Shown here: piece by piece, positions 44,418-55,652 of the stretch
How positions within the stretch are numbered: position 1 is the stretch's first letter
Layout of the letters: each line of letters starts with the position of its first letter
DNA from: Paguma larvata
Lineage: Eukaryota > Chordata > Mammalia > Carnivora > Viverridae
NCBI GenBank assembly: GCA_030068075.1
Contig: CM057826.1
Span: 60,857,312 to 60,921,311, forward strand
Direction of reading: 5' to 3'
DNA: 64,000 bases
Notes under the pieces: model-generated
What the model was told of the DNA's origin: nothing
The model's input: only the letters and a program-made list of their open reading frames with translations
Database searches by the model: none
Translations under genes and position numbers: made by a program

Positions 44418-45234
44418 GGACCGGGGAGTTTGAGGGCACTTGCCTTGCGGGAGAGGACAAAATCAGGTCTCGGGTCCAAGTTCGTCAATGTAATTTCAAG
44501 CCTTTGCACCAGGCGCTGCCAGGGGCAATCCCCTCAGCCCTCGGCATCCACTTGGCTTCTTCCTACAAGCACTGGTGACCCTTCCCTAAGGACTCTGGCT
44601 GCAGACGCGCACTGCTCTATCACCCTGACAGGCAGCAGTGCCACTGAGTGCAACCTCAAACAGTGAGATGGGGAGCCGGTGTAACGATCCCCATGCTTCT
44701 CGTGGGGAGGGGGCAGCTCTGAGTCATTGACCTCACAGAGAGCCGCCGTGACGCTGTACTCGGGTGCCCAGTTCAGCCATCTGTTCATTAATACGAGATG
44801 TGCTAAATTCTGTCCTTTCCTGCCTCTCTCCTCTGCTTCTCCAATCGTGCTTCCCAGGATCCTCTCCCAAACACTCCACTTGAACTCACACCCCTGTCTC
44901 AGAATTGGTTTCTGGAGGGATCCACCTGCCAATGATTTTCTTTTTACTATACTAAAGTGATTTCAGGAGAGGAGACCCTCGCTCCTATGATAAGGACACT
45001 ACAGAGATGACATCTCTGTATATAACTGCTCGGAACAGATTGCAGATTGATCTTTCCATTTTTGTCCGGTGGTTACAATAGCCGACAGGGGGTGCTACAC
45101 TGCCCTTCTCTTCTCCAACCCATGATGTTTATTAATCTTCTACACTGGTCAGGCATGGGCTGGACACTGGTTGTGTAGACTGCGTCAGAGCCTTCGAGGC
45201 TGGCAGGAGGATGGCACTATTCATCACTCATGTA
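44418..45234. other. Unassigned DNA
   Basis: No gene, RNA or confident repeat. Confidence 0.5.
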
Positions 45235-45430
45235 TTCATATATTTTTTCATGTAATAAATCTCTATTGAGAGCCTATTTTGTGCTCAGCACTGCTGGGAA
45301 TACAGAGAAGGGGGAAAAAGGATATCATTTCTAACCTCAGCTTACCATCCAACAAAAGAGAAACACTTGAAATAGATAACACAGTACTGGGAAAGCACCA
45401 TGTGACAAGGAAGTTCATGGTGTCCATGGT
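45235..45430 (-). repeat. L2 LINE, antisense
   Basis: 'aaatctctattgagagcc', 'ttgtgctcagcactgctg' and 'ggaatacagagaaggg' mark an antisense L2. Confidence 0.65.
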
Positions 45431-45679
45431 CACACAGGAGCCCTGTACTCAGATTTAAGGGGGCAGGGATGACAACTGGTGGGAAAATTACAATCACAAA
45501 ACCAGGACCAAGATGCTTAGCCCGTTAATTTCTGGAGATTGAGAACATATCACAGAGTACGACTAAAAGTCCTATGATGTTATTGATTTGAGGGAAATGG
45601 GAACTTTTGTCACAGTCTGGATCTTAGGCAAAGATGCAAAAAGTTCCCATTTACCAGAAATCTAGGCTGCATCTCAAAA

Positions 45680-45921
45680 TCAGTCAAATGGGAGTGCAAA
45701 CCACCAGCTAGTTCTGAGACACCAAGCACAGGGCAGAGGTGCCCTACATATTTTCTTTAACCAATTGGTCGGGAATAGCTCCCTTTTACAGGGAAGGACT
45801 GAGGTGGCCCAAATCATTCTCCTCTCCCAGTAATCCCTTCCCCTTAAGGGTGGGCTGGGCCTAGTGACTTGCTTCCAATCAGCAGAATACAGCAAATGTG
45901 GAAGGATGTCAGTACATTGAA
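45680..45921 (+). mobile_element. MaLR-type LTR, left half (interrupted by L1)
   Basis: The end of this segment, 'gggctgggcctagtgac' through 'cagcaaatgtggaagg', is the middle of an old MaLR LTR. Its continuation reappears at 49180, on the far side of a 3.2-kb L1. The left boundary is uncertain. Confidence 0.6.
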
Positions 45922-46591
45922 TCAGTGATCAAAACCCTCCCACAAAGAAAAGTCCAGGACCTGATGGCTTTACTGGTGAATTCTACCAAAAATTTAAAGA
46001 AGAAGAACACCAATTCTCCTCAAATCCTCCATAAAATGGAAGGGGAGGGAACACGTTCAAAGTCATTCTATAAAGCCAGCATTGTCCTGATACCAATTAC
46101 AGACAAAGACACTAAGAAAACTACAGATCAATATCCCTGAGGAATATTGATGCAAAAACTCTCAAAACAAAATAATTTGAATTCAGACCTCAACAACACA
46201 TTAAAAGGATTACACACGACGACCAAGTGGGATTTAGTCCTGGAATTCAAGGATGGTTCAACACACACAAAAAAACATCAATCAATGTAATACATCATAT
46301 TAACAGAATGATGGGTGGGGAGGCCCCCAGGATCGTCTCAACTGATGCATAAAAATCATTTAATAAAATTCCATACTCTTTCATGAAATAAGAAAGCACT
46401 CAACAAGCTAGAAATAAAAGAAAATTACCTCAACATCATAAAGACCATAGATGAGAAACCCACAGCCGACATGACACATAAAGGTTAAAGACTAAAAACT
46501 TTTTCTCTAAGATCATGTTCTAGACAAGTATGCCCACTTTCATCACTTCTATTCAACATAGTACAGGAAGTCCTGGCCAGAACAATCAAGT

Positions 46592-46912
46592 GGAAGGAAG
46601 GAAGGAAGGAAGGAAGGAAGGAAGGAAGGAAGGAAGGAAGGAAGGAAGGAGGAAGGAAGGAAGGAAGGAAGGAAGGAAGGAAAGAAGGAAAGATGGAAGG
46701 AAGAAAGGATGAAAGCAAGGAAGGAGGGAGGGAGGGAGGGAGGGAAGGAGCGAGGGAAAGAAGGAGGGAGTGAGGGAAGTAAGGAGGGAAAGAAGGGAGG
46801 AAGGAAGGAAGGAAGGAAGGAAGGAAGGAAGGAAGGAAGGAAGGAAGGAAGGAAGGAAGGAAGGAAGGGAAAAAGAGACAGGGAGGGAAGGAAGGAAAGG
46901 AAAAAGAAAAAT
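46592..46912 (+). repeat. (GGAA)n / (GGGA)n microsatellite inside the L1
   Basis: GGAA runs of about 22 and 18 units flank a mixed AAGGAGGGA/GGGA middle. The array replaces the purine-rich part of ORF2 just upstream of the catalytic box. Tandem GGAA is a known platform for ETS-family factors in human. Function here is unknown. Confidence 0.97.
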
Positions 46913-48192
46913 TATCTCTGCTCACAGATGGCATGATATAATACATAGAAAACCCTAAAGATCGTACACACACACACACTCACACACACAAAAAATCCTG
47001 TTAAAACTAATGCATGAATTCAGCAAAGTTGCGGGATGCAAAATCAACACACAGAAACCAGTTGTGTATATAGACTAATTACGTACAATCCAAAAAGGAA
47101 ATTAAGAAAACAGTTTCATTCACAATAGCATCAAAAAGAATAAAACACTTGGGGACAAACTTAACGAAAGAAGTGAAAGACCTGTATGCTGAAAACTATA
47201 AAACATTGCTGAAAGAGACTAAAGATGACAATAATAAATGGAAAGACATCCCATGCTCATGGGTTGGAAGACTTAATAATGTTAAGATGCCAATGTTAGT
47301 GACCCACAGATTCAATGCAGTCCTTACCAAAATCCCAACGACATTTTTTTGCAGACATAGGAAACCCCATCCTAAAATGCATAGGGATGTCAAGGAAATC
47401 AGAAGAGCCCAAACAATCCTGAATGAAAGGGAAACAAACTTGAAAGTTTCACACTTTCTGAATCCAAAACTTATTACAAAACTACAATAATCCAAACAGT
47501 GTGGGCACAGGCATAAAACAAACATAAAATTCTGCGCCAGCCCAGAAATAAACCTTGCATATGTGGCTAAATGATTTTGACAAGGACGCCAAGACCATTC
47601 GATGCGGGAAAGAACAGTCTTTTCAACAAATGGTGCTGGCAAAACTTTGTTCATATGTCAAAGGATGAAGTTGGACCCTTCTCCTACACCATTACAAAAA
47701 TCAACTCAAGATGGAACAAAGATCTACACAGAAGACCTCAAACTACAATACTCTTGGAAGAAAATATAGAGGAAAAGCTTCATGCCATTGTATTTGGTGA
47801 TGATTTTTTGGATAAGACACTGAAAGCACAGGTAACAAAAGTAAAAATAGATAAGTTGGACTACATCAAACTAAAAATCTCAGTGCCTCAAAGGACACAA
47901 TCAACAAGTAAAACAAGATAAATATTTGCTAGTCGCATATCTGGTCAGAGGTTAATATCCAGAATGTATAAAGAATTCCTACAACTTGACAACAAAACAC
48001 AAGCAACTCAATTAAAAAATGGGCAAAGGACTTGAATAAACCTTTCTCTAAAGATGAGCAAATGGCCAATAAACACAGGAAAAGATTCTCAAGATCACTA
48101 ATTATTAGGGAAATGCAAATAAAAACCTTAATGAAATACCACTTCGCACCCATCAGGATGGCTCCTATATTTTTTTTAAAAAAATGAAAAGT

Positions 48193-48429
48193 AAAGAAAA
48201 ATAAGAGGAGCTGGGGTGGCTCAGTTGGTTAAGCTCTTGGTTTGAGTTCAGGCCATGATCTCGTGGTTCGTGGGATGGAGACCCGTGTTGGGCTCCACGC
48301 CGTCAGCTTGGGAGTCTCTCTCTGCATCTCCCTCTGCCCCTTCCTCCACTTACCACGCCTGTGCCTTCTCTCTCTCAAAAATAAATAAATAAACATTCTT
48401 TAATAATAAAAAAGGAAAAAGAAAAATAA
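48193..48429 (+). mobile_element. CAN-SINE inserted in the L1
   Basis: Element at 48205-48417, starting 'gaggagctggggtggctcag' and ending 'aaataaataaataaacatt'. The duplication 'aaagaaaaataa' flanks it (48193-48204, 48418-48429). The L1 resumes on either side. Confidence 0.94.
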
Positions 48430-49179
48430 AATAACAAGTGTTGATGGAAAGAAGGTGGAGACACTGGAACCCTTGGGCTCTGTTGAGAGGAATGTCAAAT
48501 GGTGCAGCTGCTGTGGGAAACAGTATGGCAGTTCCTCAAAAAATTAAAAATAAAATTGCCATATGATCTAGCAATTCCACACGTGGGTTTATATCCAAAA
48601 GACTTGAAGGTAGGTACTCAAAGAGATATCTGTATACCCGTGTTTATAGTGGCATTATACACAAGAGCCAGAAAGTTAAAGTGGTGGAAGTGTCCATTGT
48701 TGGACGAGTGGATAAACACGATATGCTATATACAGACGGTGGAATCTTACTCAGACTAACAAAGGAAGGAAATCTGACACATGCTATAACACAGATGACC
48801 CTTGAGGACTCTATGGTGAGCGAAGGCTTTCATGAAAACAAAATACTATATGATTCCACTTGTATGAGGTCGCTAGAGTAGTGAAGTTCATAAAAGACAA
48901 AGTAGACTGGTGTTTGCCAGGGGCTGAGAGAGGGGGGCTTGGGGCATTGTTTACCGGGTATAGTTTTAGTTTTGCAAGATGAAAGGGTTCTGGAGATTGG
49001 TGGCACAACAGGGTGAATGTACTTAATACTAAACCGTACTCTTCAAAATGGAGAAGATGGCAAATTTTATGTTATTTAGGTGTGTTTTACCACAGTTAAA
49101 AATGTAAAAAAAAAATTAAATATAAAAAAGCAGCACAAGAAGAGATTCACAGAAACAACAGCAACAGTAACAAAACCAA

Positions 49180-49617
49180 AACAAAATCGAACGAGGTGAT
49201 GAGGTGTGATTTCCGACATATGGATTATAAAAGAGGGCGTCTCTGATAGTATGCTCTCTTGCTTGCTCTGAGAAAGCCTTGCATGTTGGAAAGGGCCATG
49301 TGGCAGGGGACTGAGGGTGGTCTCAGGCCAACAACCGGCAAAGAACTGGGGCCCTCAACACAACAACTTGCAGGAAACTGAATCCTTCCACTGGCCACAT
49401 AGGTGAGCTTAGAAGCAGATTCTTCTCCAGTTCAAAGTTAATATGATTGTAGCACTGACCAACACCTTGATCATAGCCTGTGCCAGACCCTGAAGCAGGG
49501 CTGAGCTTAACCGTGCCCAGATTCCTGACCCACACAAACTCTAAGATAGTAAATATTGTCATTTTAAGCTACTAAGTTTTGAGGTAGTTTGTTACACAGC
49601 AATAGCTAGCTAATACA
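49180..49617 (+). mobile_element. MaLR-type LTR, right half
   Basis: It resumes with 'tgatgaggtgtgatttcc' and continues 'ggattataaaagaggg', 'caggaaactgaatcc', 'gattcctgacccacac', 'ttttaagctactaag' and 'cagcaatagctagctaat', the 3' end of the LTR. Together with 45680-45921 it is one LTR split by the L1. Confidence 0.78.
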
Positions 49618-50123
49618 AAGACACTGAGATCAAAAGAAAATAAACATGTAGCCAGTGAGTGGTGTCTGAAGCACGTGTGGCTCCAAAGTTACCTTTTGAC
49701 ACCTTTCGTGTCTTTTCTGCAAAAGCCTCCTTTGGGGTGAACAAAGCAGTTGAGGGAGACTATACCAGATTTCAACATTTTTAACACATGCCACACTGTC
49801 CAAGGATGACTCATGATTCTTTGACTCACAAGAAGGTGAAGTATTTTCCTGGTAAAACATCAAATAAAAATATAAAATATATAATAAAATAAAAGATATA
49901 GAAACAGAGTATGGTAATGTTCATATTTTTGCACTAAAATCATTTTATTTGCTTCAAACAATTCAGAAACTGTAATGAGAAGCTGTGGGAAGATTATATA
50001 ATGTCGGTCACAGACAACAGAAGCATACACCTAACTCACTCCATCCTTCCAGAAACTAGAAAACATCTGAGTGTTCACAATCAGTAGGAAGAACCATGGT
50101 CTCCTGATCCCTCCTAAGATGAG
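49618..50123. other. Unassigned AT-rich DNA
   Basis: No gene or repeat recognised. Confidence 0.5.
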
Positions 50124-50368
50124 GTTCCACTTTTTTTTTAATTTTTTTAATGTTTATTTATTTTTGAGACAGTGAGAGACAGAGTATGAGCAGGGGAGGG
50201 GCAGAGAGAGAGAGAAGAGACACAGAATGTGAAGCAGGCTCCAGGCTCCGAGCTGTCAGCACAGAGTCCTATGCAGGGCTCAAACTCACGAACCGTGAGA
50301 TCGTGACCTAAGCCAAAGTCAGATGCTTAACCAACTGAGCCACCCAGGTGCCCCACAGTTCCACTTTT
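50124..50368 (-). mobile_element. CAN-SINE, antisense, with target duplication
   Basis: Element at 50135-50357 ending 'gagccacccaggtgcccc'. The duplication 'gttccactttt' is exact at 50124-50134 and 50358-50368. Confidence 0.96.
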
Positions 50369-50684
50369 AATAAGGCTAGTTAAAGGCTGTAATCTACATT
50401 AGATTGAGAAAATCCTGTTACTCAGAGCTTGGCCTTAAAAATCTAAGTCCCAAAATTAAAGCAAAGGCTGTTCCTTGAAGCCTGACAAACAGAGACAAGG
50501 ACACTGCTGGCCACCAGCATGCTGGCCGGACATGGTCCCTGGGCCCCTGCCGAGAGCAGTGGCCATGCGTGTGTGATAATATTACCTGTGGGCTGAAGAA
50601 CAATGACAATGAGAATGGTAAGTACAGTTCCCCTATTCCGAGCCCCTCAGACATCCTGGGCCTGATGCTCATGAGACACAGAAT
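50369..50684. other. Unassigned DNA
   Basis: Nothing recognised. Confidence 0.45.
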
Positions 50685-50930
50685 TAGTGGCTCAAAGCAT
50701 GGGCTCTAGAGCCAATGGCTGCAGCCGGCATCCCGCTCGGCCAGCTATGTGGCTTTGGCAAGTTTTTTGGCTTCTGTTTGTCTGTGTCCTTGACCTAAAT
50801 GGGGCTAATCGTCTTTATCTCATAAGGTCATTATGAAGATTAAGTGGTATAAAGCACAAAAATCATACAAAAGGATGCCTGTACAGGACAAGCAATCAAT
50901 ACATGTGTGAGTTGTTGCTCTTACCGTCAT
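50685..50930 (+). repeat. MIR SINE (near full length)
   Basis: 'gcatgggctctagagcc', 'gctatgtggctttggc', 'cctaaatggggctaatc', 'cataaggtcattatgaag' and 'acaagcaatcaatac' follow the full MIR order. Confidence 0.85.
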
Positions 50931-51014
50931 TGCCATTACCATCATCACCGGGCCCCTGTCCAGGGCCCCTTCACTATTTCCTCTCATGAGCGCACACAGT
51001 AACGCCAGCTAGGA

Positions 51015-51125
51015 TTCAGGAACTGGGTGTTCTGATGTGCAGATGAGGACATGGAGGCTCAAACGGGTGATAGGCCTGTCCCAAGGTCACACAGCCAATG
51101 AGGGATGACCTGGGACTCCCCTCCG
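51015..51125 (-). repeat. MIR SINE fragment
   Basis: 'gatgaggacatggaggc' and 'ccaaggtcacacagcc' are the antisense MIR core. Confidence 0.75.
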
Positions 51126-51493
51126 GGTGAGTCCAACCCCAAGGCCAGCATGATATTTCCACGGCACCGGGCTCGGATGCCGATATGCACCATTTCTCTT
51201 CTAATTCACCTGTCCTGCTCTCAGGTCTCACTTGGCTTACTTTGAGTCTGAATGTCTACTGCCCGGTGGCTTGAGCGAAAGCCAAAACAGAAATGTAAAC
51301 ACTTTGGGAAACTTGGGGGGTGGGATGGGGAGGAGAGACACATCCAACTTTTGAGACTATATAATGCAGGAACAGCTGTTTTATGAATGCATGGCCTTTA
51401 AATACATGGGAATGTATGGATTTCCATAACCTTTACAGCGTGCCAGTGAGATGTCAGTTAGCATGCCTATTTTAAAGGCCATTTATTTCCCCT
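51126..51493. other. Unassigned DNA
   Basis: Nothing recognised. Confidence 0.45.
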
Positions 51494-51657
51494 TCCTCCT
51501 CCTCCTCCTCTTCCTCTCCTCCTCCTCCTCCTCCTCCTCTTCTTCCTCTTCTTCTCCTTCTTCTTCTCCTTCTCCTTCTCCTCCTCCTTCTTCTTCTCCT
51601 TCTTCTTCTGCTCCTTCTCCTTTTTCCTCCTCCTCCTCCTCCTCCTTCTCCTTCTTT
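51494..51657. repeat. CTC/TTC pyrimidine microsatellite
   Basis: About 160 bases of mixed TCC, TTC and CTTCTC units, an almost uninterrupted homopyrimidine strand that could form triplex DNA. It makes the Ser-rich frame seen on the plus strand. Confidence 0.95.
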
Positions 51658-51819
51658 GAATGAATTTGCGGAGGCTCAGAAAAATAGATCTTTTTGTTTG
51701 TTTGTCTGAGTGAATGAATGAATTTGCTGAGGCTCAGGCAAGCTTAACCACTGAGTCGGTGTCACTATTTGGATCCAGCAGGGCCTTGGCTCCAACCTAC
51801 TCCTCTGGCTCCAAGCAGT

Positions 51820-52200
51820 AGTTCTTGTCACAGTTTCCCATTTTACAGATGAAAAAACTGAGTCTCCAAAAGTGAAAAGACTGTCTCCAGTTCATGCAGC
51901 TGAGAGGCGACAGACGGGATTTAAACCCTGGGTTCTGAGGGGCTCCTGGGTAGCTCAGTCGGTTGAGCGGGAGACTTTGGCTCAGGTCATGATCTCGCGG
52001 TCTGTGAGTTTGAGCCCCGCGTCGGGCTCTGTGCTGACAGCTCAGAGCCTGGAGCCTGCTTCACATTCTGTGTCTCCCTCTCTCTCTGCCCCTCCCCCAC
52101 TAATGCTCTGTCTCTCTCTGTCTCAAAAATAAATAAACATTAAAAAAAATAAAAATAAATAAAAAAAAAACCCTGGGTTCTGTGGCTCTGGAGGCATTAC
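51820..52200 (-). repeat. MIR SINE, split by a CAN-SINE
   Basis: 'cccattttacagatg', 'aaaaaactgagtctcc' and 'gggatttaaaccctgg' form an antisense MIR that continues beyond the SINE at about 52183-52200 ('tggctctggagg'). Confidence 0.65.
51923..52182 (+). mobile_element. CAN-SINE with exact 15-bp target duplication
   Basis: Element at 51938-52167 with head 'ggggctcctgggtagctcag' and a long A-rich tail. The duplication 'aaaccctgggttctg' is exact at 51923-51937 and 52168-52182, and sits in the MIR. Confidence 0.97.
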
Positions 52201-52479
52201 TCTTTATAAGACACCCAGGAAAAGGCGTGCCTGGTGCAGCAGAAGCTCCGCCTTCATAGTCTTGCATTGTTGATTTCTGTCCTGATAATCAGACTCCATG
52301 TCTTGAAGCCTCTCTACTTAGGAACTTTCCAGAAGCCAGCAGAGCTACTCACCAGAGCAAAAACCCTTCAGCTCTGCCCAGAACCAATTGGTAATAGTCT
52401 GTACGTGTGAGCTCTGACTTTGGACTATTTCTCCTTCTTGTTTGCATTCAGTCCTCACTGTCTAAAATTATTTACTGAT
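52201..52479. other. Unassigned DNA
   Basis: Nothing recognised. Confidence 0.45.
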
Positions 52480-52610
52480 TTCTGTTCATTGTTTGCATCC
52501 CTTCCTCAGATGGAAGTTCTGTGAAGGCAGGAACTTTGTTCTGTTGGTCACTGCATGCCCAATACACAAAACAGTCTCTGACAGGTAGATAAGCAATAAA
52601 TCTTCCTTCC
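52480..52610 (+). repeat. L2/MIR-type fragment
   Basis: 'gtgaaggcaggaactttg' and 'gtcactgcatgccc' are L2 3'-end landmarks. Confidence 0.6.
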
Positions 52611-52658
52611 TTCCTCCCTTCCGTCCTTGCTTCCTTTCTCTCTCTCTCTCTCTCTCTT
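52603..52658. repeat. TTCC / TC low-complexity tract
   Basis: TTCC units grade into a TCTC run. Confidence 0.9.
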
Positions 52659-52769
52659 AAATGAACGAATGATGAGTCTGTGTGAAATTTCATGCAAGAC
52701 TACAAGATTTTTTTAGAGAAAGGATGTCATTCTGGCTTCATCTGTGGCCCTGGAGTGCCTGAGTCCTGC

Positions 52770-52895
52770 CAAGTCCTCTGGCTGACGGACCGAGCCTCTG
52801 CTCTGCCATCAAAAGTGCCATGTGAAACTAGACAAGCCACGTCACCTCTCAGGCTCCCAGTTTGCTCACCAGGACAATGAGGAAGAAAGACAGAG
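52770..52895 (+). repeat. MIR SINE
   Basis: 'gaaactagacaagccac' and 'tcaggctcccagtttgc' are sense MIR blocks. Confidence 0.6.
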
Positions 52896-53149
52896 GGGCC
52901 ATCTTGGAAACTCCTTCTATCTCTAAGAACAGGGATCGGGATCAGATATGGCGAGTTGGTGGCATCAAAGGTTAGATCCCGGGGGGCGGGGAGAGGACAG
53001 GGTGGGCCAACCTGTCTGACTAGCTGAGCTGGAGCTGGAGCCTCTGGTTTACTCTGCAGCTTTTTCAAATTTTCTTTAGCAAGACAGCCGAGGCTCCACC
53101 CCAAGCCAATGCATACAAGGTGTCAAAGTCAGGGTGCAAGCAAGCTTTA

Positions 53150-53240
53150 ATTTATTTTTCATTCAACAAATATTTATTGACTGCCTGTCTACTGTGAGCC
53201 AAACTGGGGATAGTTTCGTGATTAAAACGTCCCCATGGCT
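53150..53240 (-). repeat. L2 fragment, antisense
   Basis: 'cattcaacaaatatttat' and 'ctactgtgagccaaac' are antisense L2. Confidence 0.7.
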
Positions 53241-53254
53241 TCCCCTTCAGAGCT

Positions 53255-53440
53255 CACAGCTCTCGCAGTGGGGGCCCTGGACCAGCCGTATCTGCGCCAC
53301 CTGAGAACTCGGTACGAATGGGAATTGATTGATAAGCCCCACCTCCGCCTCTGAGCTACTGAATCGGGAACTCTTCCGACGGTCCAGCAATGTGCATTTT
53401 GAAAACCTTTCAGATGATTCTGAAGCACATTCTACCGGTC
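53255..53440. mobile_element. MER5-like hAT DNA transposon remnant
   Basis: 'gggccctggaccagcc', 'cacctgagaactcgg', 'gctactgaatcggga', 'ccagcaatgtgcatttt' and 'gatgattctgaagcac' match the order of a MER5-type non-autonomous element. Orientation is not assigned. Confidence 0.7.
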
Positions 53441-53629
53441 TGGTGCAGAATCCAGGCTTTCGGTACCTGATGAAACGTCCAAAATTTTTTTTTAATTCAT
53501 TAGAACTAAGATCAGAAGTGACACGTACAGGGTGTGCTGAAAAGTGCGTGTCCCTGGGGAAGGTGACGGGCTCTGGAGTTTCTGGGCAGACGCTTCTTAG
53601 GAAATGAGAGCCATCAGAAGTGAACATTC

Positions 53630-53935
53630 AGATCTGTATGATGTACCGATACCAAACAGTAGCCAGGATGTATGTTCAATAAAGCAAAGAAAAGCAAGGT
53701 GGAGAAGAATGTATACACTATGTTTCCATTTGTGTGTGCACAGGTGTATACGTGTTTAAAGTTATGTTTGCCTTTGTATAATCTCTCTAGAAGGGTACAC
53801 AAGAAATTGGTTAATGGTGGTTGTGTCTAAGCAAGAGACGTGGGAGTGAGAAGTAGAAGGGAAACCGACTTTTGCTTTATGTATCACTTACTGCCTACTT
53901 TATTTATTTCAGGACAATAATACAGCCGGTTGTGT
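53630..53935 (+). mobile_element. Old L1 3' UTR fragment
   Basis: 'aatgtatacactatg', 'ctctctagaagggtacac' and 'gaaattggttaatgg' resemble an old L1M 3' UTR. Confidence 0.6.
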
Positions 53936-53984
53936 TAGTGCCTGCCCTGTCTACCTGCAAGGAGGGGAGTCTTGTCTTTCCTTT

Positions 53985-54225
53985 TTTTTTTTTTTTTCCA
54001 GAAGAAACTTGTTGAAGTACAGGCGACACACAATATTATATCAATTTCAGGTGTACAACATAGCTATTCGATAATTCTGTGCATTACGCAAGGCTCACCA
54101 GGATAAGTGTGGTCAGCCACCGTCCGTCGCCATACGAGGTTATTACATTATTGACTATGGATCTTTGTACCTCTTAATACCTTTCACCTATTTCTGATGG
54201 CCGGCTCTGTTTACTCCTTCCTGCG
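53985..54225 (-). mobile_element. Old L1 fragment, antisense
   Basis: 'atttcaggtgtacaac', 'atagctattcgataat' and 'tcaccaggataagtg' are antisense L1 3' UTR landmarks. Confidence 0.8.
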
Positions 54226-55584
54226 GTTGGCAGGCGTTGGCATCCAGTCTTCTCCAAGCCCCTGCCAGGAGGAGCTTCCAATCCAGTGGGTAAGACGGAC
54301 AAGGCAAGGAGGAGACAGTTACAGGGAGGCGGGGGGAGCAGCTTAGGAGCTGGGGCAGAGTAGAAACCTCAGAGCAAGGCCCTGGTGACCTAGAGGGAGA
54401 GGGGATCAGATGATAGTTTTGCAGAAAAAGGGAAGCATCACCTTAAAGGCAAAAGACGGTTCAGGAAGGGAATGAGGCTGATTCAGAAGCTGCAGGTATT
54501 TTCACGCTGGCTGTGTGTGCGTGGGGTAGGAGGGCTGGCAGGGGGTCAGGGGGACCAACTGTCCTGCTTTTCCAGGACTGATGGGGTCCCCGGGATCAGA
54601 GACTTTCAGTGCCTCAACCGGGACAGCTGGTCACCCTCAGATAGGTGCGGCGGATCTATAGCCAGAGGCGAGGCAGGAGAGAGAGGCAGTGCGCGTGGGT
54701 TTGGGCAGAGATCGTCTGGGGGGGGGGGGATTAGACCAATGACCTGGCTTGGCTACATCAGGTGGCCTGATGCAGTCACACACAGCCTCTATTCCCCCAG
54801 TGACTCCACGCTACCTATCTTCAAAAGGAAGCATCCAGAACACCCGAGACTCGCATCTATACCCTCAGGTTACTTACACGTCCTACCACCCAGGTTTACA
54901 TAAGACAGCATCTTTCACCATTGGAGTCGATTCATGTTTCAAGTGCAGAGGAAGGCTCGGGGCGCCAGTCGGTCATAGTTGGTGCCCGGCCCCAGGGGTC
55001 CCAGAGCCCCCTCTCCCATCATAACGGCTGGTATTCAGCGAGCCAGAGATAACATCGCAGCTGTGACCAAGACAAACGATATGGGAATCAGCACGGGCCC
55101 TAGATGCGTCACACAGGACCGTGAGATAGGAGACCTTTCCCCCAGGGCCTCTGGCTTCCACCGGGTGTAGCTGAGTGCAGGTGATTAAAGCTGTTGCCCG
55201 GCCCATAGCTTTTTGATGACCTAAGTGGAAAGGGTGGGTGACCTAATTCTACATCTCAGGGGCTCTCGCCTAGCCTCCGGTCAGCCAGATGACCGGTCTC
55301 CAGGGACCGAGTCGAGGGCGGGATCCTCTGTGCCCAGCTCCGCGGAGTGCTTGACCACGGAGATCTGGAGAATTATCGAGGGGCCTCCCCAGGCTAATCG
55401 CGAAGACACCCCTGGGGAAGCATGCCTTTGCCGTAATTCTCTTTCAAAGGCAGTTTCCAGCCTCACGTGCCTGGTTGTGAACTGGAGTCTGCGTCCTGGT
55501 TTCTGCAGCCTTTGGGGCAAGCCTGGATCTAGGGGCTGAGATTTGTTTGGCCCTCGTCGGACTTTAGGGATGAAAAGCCCTTGG
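54226..55584. other. Unassigned DNA (~1.35 kb)
   Basis: A weak antisense L2-like stretch may lie at 54240-54420. A G run sits at 54720-54729. No gene was recognised; a 143-codon frame at 54472-54903 has no domain. Confidence 0.5.
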
Positions 55585-55650
55585 GGGCTTTTTAATCACA
55601 TCTTAGTTTGCAGATAGGTAAACTGAGCTCAGACACCTGCCCAAAGTCAC
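55585..55650 (-). repeat. MIR SINE fragment
   Basis: 'gtttgcagataggtaaac' and 'ctgcccaaagtcac' form an antisense MIR core. Confidence 0.6.
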
Positions 55651-55652
55651 TG

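Larger units (their letters stand above)
45915..49175 (+). pseudogene. L1 LINE (RT part of ORF2 to 3' end), dead copy
   Basis: Starting inside the reverse-transcriptase domain, the sequence follows L1 ORF2: phrases resembling 'GPDGF', 'SFYKASI' with 'LIP', 'DQVGF' and 'GWFN' are recognisable between 45950 and 46270. Past the GGAA array, 'LSLLTDGMI' stands where the catalytic 'F/Y-A-D-D' box should be, so an Asp is lost. ORF2 downstream is broken by stops and frameshifts. The 3' UTR runs to an A-rich tail at about 49095-49175. The 5' half is missing, as in most L1 insertions. It cannot encode active enzyme. Confidence 0.93.

Noticed and set aside
45915..47921. L1 reverse-transcriptase frames as an active gene
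   Set aside because: The 5' half is missing, the catalytic box reads L-T-D-G where A-D-D is expected, and a GGAA array, a SINE and stops disrupt it.
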